From Methylibium petroleiphilum PM1 (GTDB lineage Bacteria > Pseudomonadota > Gammaproteobacteria > Burkholderiales > Burkholderiaceae_C), in contig NC_008825.1 of the NCBI RefSeq assembly GCF_000015725.1, positions 3,968,001 to 4,032,000 on the forward strand: a DNA stretch of 64,000 bases, in the 5' to 3' direction. The notes beneath the pieces were generated by a model. That model was not told the origin of the DNA, did not search any database, and saw nothing but the letters and a program-made list of their open reading frames with translations. A program made the position numbers and the translations under genes. Positions within the stretch are counted from its first letter, which is position 1. The number at the start of each line of letters is the position of its first letter. Below are positions 8,924-17,217 of the stretch, piece after piece.

Positions 8924-8960
8924 GCGCCGCGCGCCGCCTCCGCCGAGGAGCCGATTCCCG

Positions 8961-9848
8961 ATGAGCGACCTCTTCGGCATCCCCTTGCCCGCACTGCTGG
9001 GCCAGTTGCTGCTGGGTCTGGTGAACGGCTCGTTCTACGCGATGCTGTCGCTGGGGCTGGCGGTGATCTTCGGCATGCTCAACATCATCAACTTCGCCCA
9101 CGGGGCGCTGTACATGATGGGCGCCTTCCTGGCGTGGATGGGCCTGGAGTACCTGGGGCTGAACTACTGGGTCATGCTGCTGCTCGCGCCGCTGCTGGTG
9201 GGGGTGCTGGGCATCCTCATCGAGCGGCTGCTGCTGCAGTGGCTCTACAAGCTCGACCACCTCTACGGCCTGCTGCTGACCTTCGGCATCACCCTGGTGG
9301 CCGAGGGCATCTTCCGCTCCTTCTACGGCGTCTCCGGCCAACCCTACCCGGTGCCCTCGGCCCTCTCCGGGGCCACCAACCTGGGCTTCATGATCCTGCC
9401 CAACTACCGCGCCTGGGTCGTGCTGGCCTCCATCGTGGTCTGCCTGGCCGTGTGGGCCCTGATCGAGAAGACCTCGCTGGGCGCCACCCTGCGCGCGGGC
9501 ACCGAGAACCCGCGCCTGGTGCAGGCCTTCGGCATCAACGTGCCCCGCCTGGTCACACTCACCTACGCCGGCGGCGTGGCGCTGGCGGCCTTCGCCGGCG
9601 TGCTGGCCGCGCCCATCATCCAGGTCTCCCCGCTGATGGGCTCCAACCTCATCATCACCGTCTTCGCCGTGGTGGTGATCGGCGGCATGGGCTCCATCCT
9701 GGGCTCCATCGTCACCGGCCTGGGCCTGGGTCTGATCGAGGGCCTCACCAAGGTGGTCTACCCCGAAGCCTCCAGCACCGTGGTGTTCGTCATCATGGCC
9801 ATCGTGCTGCTGATCCGACCGGCCGGCCTGTTCGGGAAAGAGAAATGA
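8961..9848 (+). CDS. livH: Branched-chain amino acid-type ABC permease LivH
   Basis: 295 residues, about eight hydrophobic membrane segments. Typical LivH features are the N-terminal LVNGSFYAMLSLGLAVIFG and NIINFAHGALYM, and the loop AFGINVPRLVTLTYAGGVALAA. LivH and LivM form the inner-membrane channel. GAGGAG lies about 10 nt upstream of the ATG. Its stop overlaps the livM start by 4 nt (ATGA), which suggests translational coupling. Confidence 0.92.
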   Translation: MSDLFGIPLPALLGQLLLGLVNGSFYAMLSLGLAVIFGMLNIINFAHGALYMMGAFLAWMGLEYLGLNYWVMLLLAPLLVGVLGILIERLLLQWLYKLDHLYGLLLTFGITLVAEGIFRSFYGVSGQPYPVPSALSGATNLGFMILPNYRAWVVLASIVVCLAVWALIEKTSLGATLRAGTENPRLVQAFGINVPRLVTLTYAGGVALAAFAGVLAAPIIQVSPLMGSNLIITVFAVVVIGGMGSILGSIVTGLGLGLIEGLTKVVYPEASSTVVFVIMAIVLLIRPAGLFGKEK

Positions 9849-10828
9849 CACCCCAACGATCCCCGCTGCTCGGCTACGCGGCCCTGTTCATCGCGATCGC
9901 GCTGCTGCCGGCGCTGGGGGCCTACCCGATCTTCGTGATGAAGGTGCTGTGCTACGCGCTGTTCGCCTGCGCCTTCAACCTGCTGATCGGCTTCACCGGG
10001 CTGCTGTCCTTCGGTCATGCGGCCTTCCTGGGCGCGGCGGCCTACGGTGCCGGCCATGCGCTCAAGGTCTGGGGCTTCCCGGCCCCGCTGGGGCTGCTGT
10101 TCGGGGCGGCCGTGGCGGCGCTGGCCGGGCTGGCCTTCGGCTGGCTGGCGATCCGGCGCTCGGGGATCTACTTCTCGATGATCACGCTGGCGCTCGCGCA
10201 GATGCTGTTCTTCTTCTTCCTGCAGGCGCCCTTCACCGGCGGGGAGGACGGGCTGCAGTCGGTGCCGCGCGGGCGCTTCCTGGGGCTGGACCTCGCGAAC
10301 GACCTGACGCTGTACTACGTGGTGCTGGCGATCTTCATCGCCGGGTTCTGGCTGATCTACCGCACGGTGCACTCGCCGTTCGGGCAGGTGCTGACCTCGA
10401 TCCGGGAGAACGAGGCACGCGCCACCTCGCTGGGCTACGACGTGGAGCGCTTCAAGCTGGTGGCCTTCGTGCTGTCGGCCGCGCTGGCGGGGCTGGCCGG
10501 CGCGACCAAGACGCTGGTGCTGGGCTTCGCGACGCTGACCGACGCGGTGTGGACGACCTCGGGGGCGGTGATCCTGATGACGCTGGTGGGCGGCATGGGG
10601 ACGATGGTGGGCCCGATGGTGGGCGCGCTGGTGATCGTGGCGCTGGAGAACAAGATCGGCGACGTGGGGCGCGCGCTGGCCGAACTGACCGGGATCGCCT
10701 GGTTCAACGGCCTGGGCGAGGCGGTCACGCTGGTCACAGGCCTCATCTTCATCCTCTGCGTGCTCGCCTTCCGGCGTGGCATCGTCGGCGAGGCGGGGGC
10801 GCTGCTGGCGCGCTGGCGCCGCGCCTGA
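9845..10828 (+). CDS. livM: Branched-chain amino acid-type ABC permease LivM
   Basis: 327 residues from ATG 9845, inside the ATGA overlap with livH. Membrane-spanning permease with the LivM landmarks AFNLLIGFTGLLSFGHAAFLG, AIRRSGIYFSMITLALAQM and the coupling-region loop IRENEARATSLGYDVERFK. It closes the five-gene operon, ending 7 bp from the convergent yggS gene; no clear intrinsic terminator separates them. Confidence 0.92.
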   Translation: MTPQRSPLLGYAALFIAIALLPALGAYPIFVMKVLCYALFACAFNLLIGFTGLLSFGHAAFLGAAAYGAGHALKVWGFPAPLGLLFGAAVAALAGLAFGWLAIRRSGIYFSMITLALAQMLFFFFLQAPFTGGEDGLQSVPRGRFLGLDLANDLTLYYVVLAIFIAGFWLIYRTVHSPFGQVLTSIRENEARATSLGYDVERFKLVAFVLSAALAGLAGATKTLVLGFATLTDAVWTTSGAVILMTLVGGMGTMVGPMVGALVIVALENKIGDVGRALAELTGIAWFNGLGEAVTLVTGLIFILCVLAFRRGIVGEAGALLARWRRA

Positions 10829-10834
10829 ACGCCG

Positions 10835-11551
10835 TCACCCGGCGGCGCGCGGGTTACCCCCCGTCGACCGCCCGCCGAAGATCGCGGTGCCGACCCGCAC
10901 GAGCGTCGCGCCCTCCAGCACCGCGGCCTCGAGGTCGGCGGTCATCCCCATGGACAGCGTGTCGAGCGCCAGGCCTCCCGCCTGAAGGCGTTCCAGCAGT
11001 TCGTGCAGCGCGCGGTGCGGCCGGCGCTGGGCGCTCAGATCGCCGGCCGGCTCGGGAATCGCCATCAGCCCGCGCAGCCGCAGCCGCGGCAGCGTCGCGA
11101 CCGCCCGCGCCACCTCCTCCACCTCGTCCGGCGCCAGACCGCTCTTGCTGGCTTCGCCGCTGACGTTGACCTGCAGGCAGACCTGCAAGGGCGGCAGCGC
11201 GTCCGGCCGCTGCTCGGACAGCCGCTGGGCGATCTTCAGCCGGTCGACCGAGTGCACCCAGTCGAAGGCCTCGGCCACCGCGCGCGTCTTGTTGCTCTGC
11301 AGCGGACCGATCAGATGCCATTCGAGGCGAGCGCGAACGTCGGCCAGCGCGGCCATCTTGTCGAGCGCTTCCTGCACGTAGTTCTCGCCGAACCGCGTCT
11401 GCCCGGCCGCCAGGGCCTCGCGCACGGTGTCGGCGCCGAACGTCTTGCTGACCGCCAGCAGCGTGACGCTTGCCACGGGACGCCCCGCTGCGTCACAGGC
11501 GCGTGCGATGCGCCCGCTCACTTCTTGTATCTTGCTCGCTATCGTCGCCAT
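10835..11551 (-). CDS. yggS: YggS/PROSC-family PLP homeostasis protein
   Basis: 238 residues from ATG 11551. The fold-type III PLP-binding motif LLAVSKTF contains the lysine that binds pyridoxal phosphate; HLIGPLQSNKTR and LSMGMTADLEAAVLEGATLVRVG are family signatures. YggS has no known enzyme activity and buffers free PLP, affecting amino- and keto-acid pools. It is divergent from pilT with 52 bp between starts, the usual arrangement in proteobacteria. Confidence 0.93.
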   Translation of the reverse strand: MATIASKIQEVSGRIARACDAAGRPVASVTLLAVSKTFGADTVREALAAGQTRFGENYVQEALDKMAALADVRARLEWHLIGPLQSNKTRAVAEAFDWVHSVDRLKIAQRLSEQRPDALPPLQVCLQVNVSGEASKSGLAPDEVEEVARAVATLPRLRLRGLMAIPEPAGDLSAQRRPHRALHELLERLQAGGLALDTLSMGMTADLEAAVLEGATLVRVGTAIFGGRSTGGNPRAAG

Positions 11552-11603
11552 AATCCCTCGACCCTCTGCCGCATGGTGAGCGCTGCGCTCCCCACACCAC
11601 CCC

Positions 11604-12647
11604 ATGGACATCACCCAACTGCTGGCGTTCTCGGTCAAGAACAAGGCCTCGGACCTGCACTTGTCCTCCGGACTGCCGCCGATGATCCGGGTGCACGGCG
11701 ACGTGCGGCGCATCAACGTGGACCCTCTGGACCACAAGAACGTGCACGACATGGTGTACGACATCATGAACGATGCGCAGCGCAAGGCCTACGAGGAGAC
11801 GCTGGAATGCGACTTCTCGTTCGAGATCCAGGGCCTGGCGCGCTTCCGGGTCAACGCCTTCAATCAGAACCGCGGCGCGGGCGCGGTATTCCGCACCATC
11901 CCGAGCAAGATCCTGACGCTCGAGCAGTTGAACGCGCCGAAGATCTTCGCCGATCTGGCCCTCAAGCCGCGCGGCCTGGTGCTGGTCACCGGCCCCACCG
12001 GCTCGGGCAAGAGCACCACGCTCGCCGGCATGGTGAACCACCTCAACGAGAACGAGTACGGCCATATCCTGACCGTCGAGGATCCGATCGAGTTCGTGCA
12101 CGAGTCCAAGCGCTGCCTGATCAACCAGCGCGAGGTCGGACCGCACACGCTGTCCTTCAGCAACGCGCTGCGCTCGGCGCTGCGCGAGGATCCGGACGCG
12201 ATCCTGGTCGGCGAAATGCGCGACCTCGAGACCATCCGCCTCGCGCTGACCGCGGCCGAAACCGGCCACCTGGTGTTCGGCACCTTGCACACCAGCAGCG
12301 CGGCCAAGACCATCGACCGCGTGATCGACGTGTTCCCCGCCGCCGAGAAGGACATGGTGCGCGCGATGCTGTCGGAGTCGCTGATCGGCGTGATCTCGCA
12401 GACGCTGTGCAAGCTCAAGGACGGCTCGGGCCGCGTGGCGGCGCACGAGATCATGCTGGGCACGCCGGCCATCCGCAACCTGATCCGCGAGGCCAAGGTC
12501 GCGCAGATGTACAGCTCGATCCAGACCGGCAACAGCATGGGCATGCAGACACTGGACCAGAACCTGACGGACCTGGTGCGCCGCAACCTCATCACGCCGG
12601 CAGAGGCACGCGGCAAGGCCAAGCTGCCCGAGAACTTCCCGGGCTGA
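11604..12647 (+). CDS. pilT: Type IV pilus retraction ATPase PilT
   Basis: 347 residues, the usual PilT length. Walker A GPTGSGKSTT (near residue 131), Asp box LTVEDPIEFVH, Walker B DPDAILVGEMRDLETI, His box TGHLVFGTLHTSSA and the C-terminal AIRNLIREAKVAQM motif needed for retraction are all present. PilT disassembles the pilus base to power twitching motility. Next downstream are a cyclic-nucleotide-binding protein and pilU. No strong Shine-Dalgarno sequence is visible before the ATG. Confidence 0.96.
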   Translation: MDITQLLAFSVKNKASDLHLSSGLPPMIRVHGDVRRINVDPLDHKNVHDMVYDIMNDAQRKAYEETLECDFSFEIQGLARFRVNAFNQNRGAGAVFRTIPSKILTLEQLNAPKIFADLALKPRGLVLVTGPTGSGKSTTLAGMVNHLNENEYGHILTVEDPIEFVHESKRCLINQREVGPHTLSFSNALRSALREDPDAILVGEMRDLETIRLALTAAETGHLVFGTLHTSSAAKTIDRVIDVFPAAEKDMVRAMLSESLIGVISQTLCKLKDGSGRVAAHEIMLGTPAIRNLIREAKVAQMYSSIQTGNSMGMQTLDQNLTDLVRRNLITPAEARGKAKLPENFPG

Positions 12648-12684
12648 TCCCGGGCCCAGCCCCGTCGTCCGCAGAGCGCTCACC

Positions 12685-13293
12685 GTGAAAAAGCAGCTCG
12701 ATCGACCGGGGAGCCCTGCGGTTTCTGCCGAAGGCGCCCCGTCAGACGACGGTGAGGAACGCGCGACCGCCACGGTCGATTGGGATGCCCGGGCCCGGCA
12801 GGCCGGGGCTCAGCCCTTCGACGAGCGCCGCGCCTGCGATCTGTTCGTGCAGCTGTGGGAGGCCGAGACGCATCTGGTCGGCCTGAGCCCCCCCGAACTG
12901 GGCCGCATCGCCGAACACTTCCGCCATTTCACGGTACCGGCCGGCCAGGAGGTGATCGGCCAGGACGAGCAGGGCAACTACCTGCTGGTGGTGCTGGAAG
13001 GCCGGGTCGGCGTCGAGCGCGTGCAGCGCGGCGGCGGCCGGGTCCGCGTGGCCGAGGCTCGCGCCGGGGACATGCTGGGTGAGATGTCGGTGCTGGACGC
13101 CGGCTCCCGCTTTTCCGCCTGCACCACGCTCACTCCCTGCATCGTGGCCGTGCTCGACGCCCGGCGCCTCGACGCGATGATGGCGAACGAGCCGCGGCTC
13201 GCCATGGCCCTGCTGGCCTCGCTCGCGCGGCGCCTGTCCTTGCGCCTGCGCCAGGTGAGCGCCCGGCTGTCTGCTTTGTTGTCCGGTGGCTGA
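12685..13293 (+). CDS. Cyclic-nucleotide-binding domain protein between pilT and pilU
   Basis: 202 residues: an acidic, disordered-looking N-terminus of about 55 residues, then one cNMP-binding beta-barrel (residues about 70-175) and a short helical, arginine-rich tail. The phosphate-binding cassette GEMSVLDAGSRFSA keeps the Glu and Arg that hold the cyclic phosphate, so it should still bind a cyclic nucleotide. There is no DNA-binding helix-turn-helix, so it is not a Crp-like transcription factor. Gaps of 37 bp after pilT and 44 bp before pilU suggest one transcript. A role in tuning pilus retraction through a second messenger is an inference from position. Confidence 0.8.
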   Translation: MKKQLDRPGSPAVSAEGAPSDDGEERATATVDWDARARQAGAQPFDERRACDLFVQLWEAETHLVGLSPPELGRIAEHFRHFTVPAGQEVIGQDEQGNYLLVVLEGRVGVERVQRGGGRVRVAEARAGDMLGEMSVLDAGSRFSACTTLTPCIVAVLDARRLDAMMANEPRLAMALLASLARRLSLRLRQVSARLSALLSGG

Positions 13294-13337
13294 GCAGCAA
13301 GCGCTGCGGCCTCAGAAAATCTCCAAGGGAGGAACTC

Positions 13338-14474
13338 ATGGAACGCGATCAAGCGTCGAAATTCGTCAACGACCTGCTGCGCCTGCTGGTCGCCCGCAAC
13401 GGCTCCGATCTGTTCCTGACGGCCGACTTTCCTCCGGCGGTCAAGGTCGACGGCCGCGTCACCAAGGTATCGCCGCAGCCGCTGACGCCGCAACACACGA
13501 TGGCCCTGGCGCGTTCGATCATGAACGACAAGCAGGCGGCCGAGTTCGAACGCACCAAGGAGTGCAATTTCGCGATCGCGCCGACCGGCATCGGCCGCTT
13601 CCGGGTCAATGCCTTCGTGCAGCAGGGCTGCGTGGGCCTCGTGCTGCGGACGATCCCGCAGACGCTGCCGACGATCGACTCACTCGGCCTGCCGCAGGTG
13701 CTGAAGGACGTCGCCTCGACCAAGCGCGGGCTGGTGATCTTCGTCGGCGCCACCGGCTCGGGCAAGAGCACCTCGCTGGCCGCGATGGTGGACTACCGCA
13801 ACGAGAACTCCTACGGCCACATCATCACCATCGAGGACCCGGTGGAGTTCGTGCACCCGCACAAGAACTGCATCGTGACGCAGCGTGAGGTCGGCATCGA
13901 TACCGACGACTGGGCCCCGGCGCTGAAGAACACGCTGCGCCAGGCGCCCGACGTGATCCTGATGGGCGAGATCCGCGACCGCGAGACCATGGAACACGCG
14001 GTGGCCTTCGCCGAGACCGGCCACCTGTGCATGGCGACGCTGCACGCCAACAGCGCCAACCAGGCGCTCGACCGCATCATCAACTTCTTCCCCGAGGAGC
14101 GGCGCGCGCAGCTGCTGATGGACCTGTCGCTGAACCTCAAGGCGCTCGTGTCGCAGCGCCTGCTGGCGCGCCAGGAAGGCCGTGGCCGCGTCGCGGCGAT
14201 CGAGATCCTGCTGAACACGCCGTTGATCTCCGACCTGATCTTCAAGGGCGAGGTGGCCGAGATCAAGGAAATCATGAAGAAGAGCCGCGAGCTCGGCATG
14301 CAGACCTTCGACCAGAGCCTGTTCGACCTGTACGAGGGCCAGCTGGTCACCTACGAGGATGCCCTGCGCAACGCCGATTCGGTCAACGACCTGCGTCTGC
14401 AGATCAAGCTCAACAGCAACCGGGCGCGCAACTCCGACCTGGCCTCGGGCACCGAGCACCTGACCATCGTCTGA
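13338..14474 (+). CDS. pilU: PilT-like ATPase PilU
   Basis: 378 residues. Walker A GATGSGKSTSLAAM, Asp box ITIEDPVEFVHPH, Walker B APDVILMGEIRDRETMEH and His box TGHLCMATLHANSA are present. The longer C-terminus (EIMKKSRELGMQTFDQSLFDLYEGQ) is the PilU type. PilU helps PilT retract pili under load. A strong ribosome-binding site (GGGAGG) precedes the ATG. Two hairpins follow the gene (14480-14500 and 14527-14556). Confidence 0.95.
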   Translation: MERDQASKFVNDLLRLLVARNGSDLFLTADFPPAVKVDGRVTKVSPQPLTPQHTMALARSIMNDKQAAEFERTKECNFAIAPTGIGRFRVNAFVQQGCVGLVLRTIPQTLPTIDSLGLPQVLKDVASTKRGLVIFVGATGSGKSTSLAAMVDYRNENSYGHIITIEDPVEFVHPHKNCIVTQREVGIDTDDWAPALKNTLRQAPDVILMGEIRDRETMEHAVAFAETGHLCMATLHANSANQALDRIINFFPEERRAQLLMDLSLNLKALVSQRLLARQEGRGRVAAIEILLNTPLISDLIFKGEVAEIKEIMKKSRELGMQTFDQSLFDLYEGQLVTYEDALRNADSVNDLRLQIKLNSNRARNSDLASGTEHLTIV

Positions 14475-14479
14475 GTAAC

Positions 14480-14500
14480 CCGCGGCCTGCCCGGCCGCGG
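14480..14500 (+). terminator. GC-rich hairpin just after pilU
   Basis: Perfect 8-bp stem CCGCGGCC / GGCCGCGG with a 5-nt loop, 6 nt past the pilU stop. No run of T follows, so on its own it may be a stabilising 3' stem rather than a terminator. Confidence 0.4.
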
Positions 14501-14526
14501 TGGTTTGAGCGATCATGGCGGTGTAG

Positions 14527-14556
14527 AACGGCCTCGTTTGGAGGCCGTTGCCTTTT
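14527..14556 (+). terminator. Intrinsic terminator ending the pilT-pilU transcript
   Basis: Perfect 9-bp stem AACGGCCTC / GAGGCCGTT with loop GTTTG, followed by GCCTTTT. It ends only 12 nt before the start codon of the next gene, so that gene's ribosome-binding site overlaps the terminator tail. Confidence 0.75.
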
Positions 14557-14568
14557 CGGAGACGCTCG

Positions 14569-15462
14569 ATGACCAGCAAGACCTACGATCCGGTTCCCTC
14601 GCAGCGCGTGGCCTTCCTCGGCCTGGGCGTGATGGGCCACCCCATGGCCGGCCACCTGGCGCGCGCCGGCCACAGCGTGTGCGTCTACAACCGCACCGCG
14701 GCCAAGGCCCAGGCCTGGGTGAACGAGTACGGCGGCCGTTCGGCGCCGACGCCCTGCGCCGCGGCGCAGGACGCCGACATCGTGTTCGCCTGCGTCGGCA
14801 ACGATGCCGATCTCCGTTCGGTGACGACCGGTGCCGACGGAGCCTTCCAGGCCATGAAGGCAGGCGCCGTGTTCGTGGACCACACCACCGCGTCGGCCGA
14901 CATCGCGCGCGAACTGGCGGCGGCGGCACGCGCGCGCGGCCTGGGCTTCGTCGATGCCCCGGTCTCGGGTGGCAACCTCGGCGCGATCAATGGCGCGCTC
15001 ACGGTGATGTGCGGCGGCGATGCGGCCGACTTCGCGAAGATCCAGCCGGTGGCGATGGCCTTCTCGAAGGCCGTCACGCTGCTCGGCGAGGCCGGCGCCG
15101 GCCAGTTAGCGAAGATGGTGAACCAGATCGCGATCGCCGGCCTGGTGCAGGGCCTCAGCGAGGCGATCGCCTTCGGTCAGAAGGCCGGGCTGGACATGAA
15201 GGCCGTGCTCGGCGTGATCGGCAAGGGCGCGGCGCAGAGCTGGCAGATGGACAACCGCGGCCCGACGATGGTCGACGGCAAGTTCGACTTCGGTTTCGCG
15301 GTGGACTGGATGCGCAAGGACCTTGGGCTTTGCCTGGACGAGGCGAAACGCAACGGCGCCCGGCTGCCGGTGACGGCGTTGGTCGATCAGTTCTATGCGG
15401 ACGTGCAGGCCGACGACGGCGGCCGCCGCGACACCTCGAGCCTGATCCAGCGCCTGAAGTAG
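14569..15462 (+). CDS. NAD(P)-dependent beta-hydroxyacid dehydrogenase family oxidoreductase
   Basis: 297 residues from ATG 14569 (GGAG ribosome-binding site; a TTG seven codons earlier lies in the terminator). Rossmann motif VAFLGLGVMGHPMAGHLARAGH, substrate motif FVDAPVSGGNLGAINGALTVM, and catalytic-lysine region GAGQLAKMVNQIAIAG. These place it in the 3-hydroxyisobutyrate / tartronate semialdehyde / glyoxylate reductase superfamily. The exact substrate cannot be told from the sequence. It stands alone, behind the pilU terminator and facing the dolP gene. Confidence 0.85.
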   Translation: MTSKTYDPVPSQRVAFLGLGVMGHPMAGHLARAGHSVCVYNRTAAKAQAWVNEYGGRSAPTPCAAAQDADIVFACVGNDADLRSVTTGADGAFQAMKAGAVFVDHTTASADIARELAAAARARGLGFVDAPVSGGNLGAINGALTVMCGGDAADFAKIQPVAMAFSKAVTLLGEAGAGQLAKMVNQIAIAGLVQGLSEAIAFGQKAGLDMKAVLGVIGKGAAQSWQMDNRGPTMVDGKFDFGFAVDWMRKDLGLCLDEAKRNGARLPVTALVDQFYADVQADDGGRRDTSSLIQRLK

Positions 15463-15499
15463 CCCACGCGGAGACCGACCGCGTCGCGGTCGCGACCTC

Positions 15500-16183
15500 T
15501 CAGGGGGCCGGAGCGGTCGGCGCGTTCTTCGGCACCGTCTGCGCTAGCTCGGCCTCGGTGATGATCTCGAAGGCCTTGACGACCTTCACGACCCCGGAGA
15601 CGCCGCGGGCGATCGCCACGCCGCGGTCGGCCTCGCGTTCCGTGACGCGACCCATCAGGTAGACGATGCCACGGTCGGTGACCACCTTGTAGGCATTGGC
15701 GAAGATGTCGCGCGCATCGACGTAGCTCGCCTTCACCTTGCTCGTGATCAGCGCGTCGTTCGAGCGGTCGACCAGCGAGGTCGTCGGGCCGATCGCCAGT
15801 TCGTTCAGCAGGGAGCGGACGTTCTCGAGCTTCGAGACCGCGGCCTCGACGGCCGCCTTGTCGGCCTCGGTCGGCACTTCGCCGGTCAGCAACACCGTGC
15901 GATTGAAGCTGGTCAGGCTGACCCGGCCGCGTTCGCCGATGGCCTCCTTGACCCGCGCCGCGCCTTTCAGCTCGATGCCCTGGTCTTCAAGCTGCGCCCC
16001 CGACGTGCGACGGTCGCTGTAGACCAGTGCACTGCCGACGGCCGCACCACCGATCAGCAGCGCACAGCCGCCCAAGGCGCCGGAGAGCGAGATGCAGGCC
16101 AATGCGGCCAGCGCAACGCGACGGAGCGTGCGAGGGGCCCGGGTTGCCGCCTGGGCAGGCGAAGGAGAGGTTCGTGAGGTCAT
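15500..16183 (-). CDS. dolP: Outer-membrane BON-domain lipoprotein DolP-like
   Basis: 227 residues. An arginine-rich N-terminus leads to a lipoprotein signal with lipobox SGALGGC, so the mature protein begins at that cysteine. Two BON domains follow (about residues 75-140 and 150-210; KEAIGERGRVSLTSFNRTVLLTGEVPTEADK and YKVVTDRGIVYLMGRVTEREAD). DolP (YraP) supports outer-membrane integrity and envelope protein assembly. It overlaps the diaA/gmhA-like gene by 4 nt, matching the E. coli yraN-diaA-yraP order. Confidence 0.85.
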   Translation of the reverse strand: MTSRTSPSPAQAATRAPRTLRRVALAALACISLSGALGGCALLIGGAAVGSALVYSDRRTSGAQLEDQGIELKGAARVKEAIGERGRVSLTSFNRTVLLTGEVPTEADKAAVEAAVSKLENVRSLLNELAIGPTTSLVDRSNDALITSKVKASYVDARDIFANAYKVVTDRGIVYLMGRVTEREADRGVAIARGVSGVVKVVKAFEIITEAELAQTVPKNAPTAPAP

Positions 16184-16782
16184 GTCAGGTCCTGTTCACC
16201 GAGCAGTTGCACGTCGACCGCGTCGCACAGACAGTGGATCGCGAGGATGTGCACTTCCTGTATGCGCGCCGTGCGCTCGTGCGGCACGCAGATGTGTACG
16301 TCGGTCTCGGTCAGGCGAGCACCGAGCTTGCCGCCGCCCCGCCCGGTGAGGGCGATGACGGTCATGTCCTTGTCGTGGGCCGCGTCCACCGCGGCCACCA
16401 CGTTGGCCGAGTTGCCGCTCGTCGTGATGGCCAGCAACACGTCACCGGGATTGCCGAGCGCCTGCACCTGCTTGGCGTAGATCGCGGAGAAATCGTAGTC
16501 GTTGCCGAGCGCGGTGATGATGGAGGTGTCGGTGTTCAGCGCGATCGCGGCCAGCCCGGGACGCTCGCGCTCGAAGCGGCCGACGAACTCGGCCGCGAAA
16601 TGCTGCGCGTCGCTGGCGGAGCCCCCGTTGCCACAGGCCAGCACCTTGCCGCCGGCGGTGATGCAGCCGAGCACGGCCTGAACCGCATCGGCTATCGGCT
16701 TGCTCAACACCTCGGCCGCCTGATTCTTCAGGTCGGCACTGTCGAAGAAGTGCCGCTGGATTCGTTGTTCAAGCATGCCCAT
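16180..16782 (-). CDS. diaA: SIS-domain protein DiaA / GmhA-like
   Basis: 200 residues. SIS fold with KVLACGNGGSASDAQHFAAEFVGRFE, ITTSGNSANVVAAVDAA and the C-terminal EVHILAIHCLCDAVD. GmhA isomerises sedoheptulose 7-phosphate for LPS heptose; its close paralogue DiaA binds DnaA and promotes replication initiation. Sequence alone does not separate them easily. The location between yraN and dolP is the diaA position in E. coli, which is why I favour DiaA. Confidence 0.8.
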   Translation of the reverse strand: MGMLEQRIQRHFFDSADLKNQAAEVLSKPIADAVQAVLGCITAGGKVLACGNGGSASDAQHFAAEFVGRFERERPGLAAIALNTDTSIITALGNDYDFSAIYAKQVQALGNPGDVLLAITTSGNSANVVAAVDAAHDKDMTVIALTGRGGGKLGARLTETDVHICVPHERTARIQEVHILAIHCLCDAVDVQLLGEQDLT

Positions 16783-16848
16783 GATGATATGACACGCTTT
16801 CGCGGGCCCGGGTTCCGTGAGCCGCCTCGTGCCGGTCGGTCGAGGGGG

Positions 16849-17217
16849 TCAGGACGCGTCGAAGGCCGCGCGCAGCCACGCGATGTGTTCCCCTTCGATC
16901 GCCACCACGTCGAAGCGACAGGGCGGCGGCGAGGCAAAGCGCATCAGGTAGTGGCGCGCGGCGCGCACGATCCGCTGCTGCTTCACGCCCGATACGGTGG
17001 CCGCAGCGCCGCCGTGCGATCGGGTGGCCCGCGTACGCACCTCGACGAACACCAGCGTGCCATCGCGATCCCTCAGCACGAGGTCGATCTCGCCACCTCG
17101 CACGCGCGGGCCGCCGGCGACTCGATAATTGCGCTCCACGAGCTTCAGCCCGGCGCGCAGCAGGTAGGCCAGCGCCCGGTCCTCGCCCCCGTCTCCCACC
17201 GCCTTGGTCGTGACCAT
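16849..17217 (-). CDS. yraN: YraN family (UPF0102) nuclease-fold protein
   Basis: 122 residues from ATG 17217. Core motifs are GEDRALAYLLRAGLKLVERNYR, then GGEIDLVLRDRDGTLVFVEVRTR, which gives the E-D-ExK-like acidic residues of a Holliday-junction-resolvase/endonuclease fold. Cellular role unknown. Its start codon overlaps the proposed start of divergent rsmI by 8 bp, leaving no separate promoter space. Confidence 0.87.
   Translation of the reverse strand: MVTTKAVGDGGEDRALAYLLRAGLKLVERNYRVAGGPRVRGGEIDLVLRDRDGTLVFVEVRTRATRSHGGAAATVSGVKQQRIVRAARHYLMRFASPPPCRFDVVAIEGEHIAWLRAAFDAS

Noticed and set aside
7676-8980. Long minus-strand open frame opposite livK, and similar long antisense frames throughout
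   Set aside because: The plus strand carries a clear binding protein with signal peptide; the antisense frames are rich in Arg/His/Gly/Ala and have no family motifs. They are a by-product of high GC at third positions.
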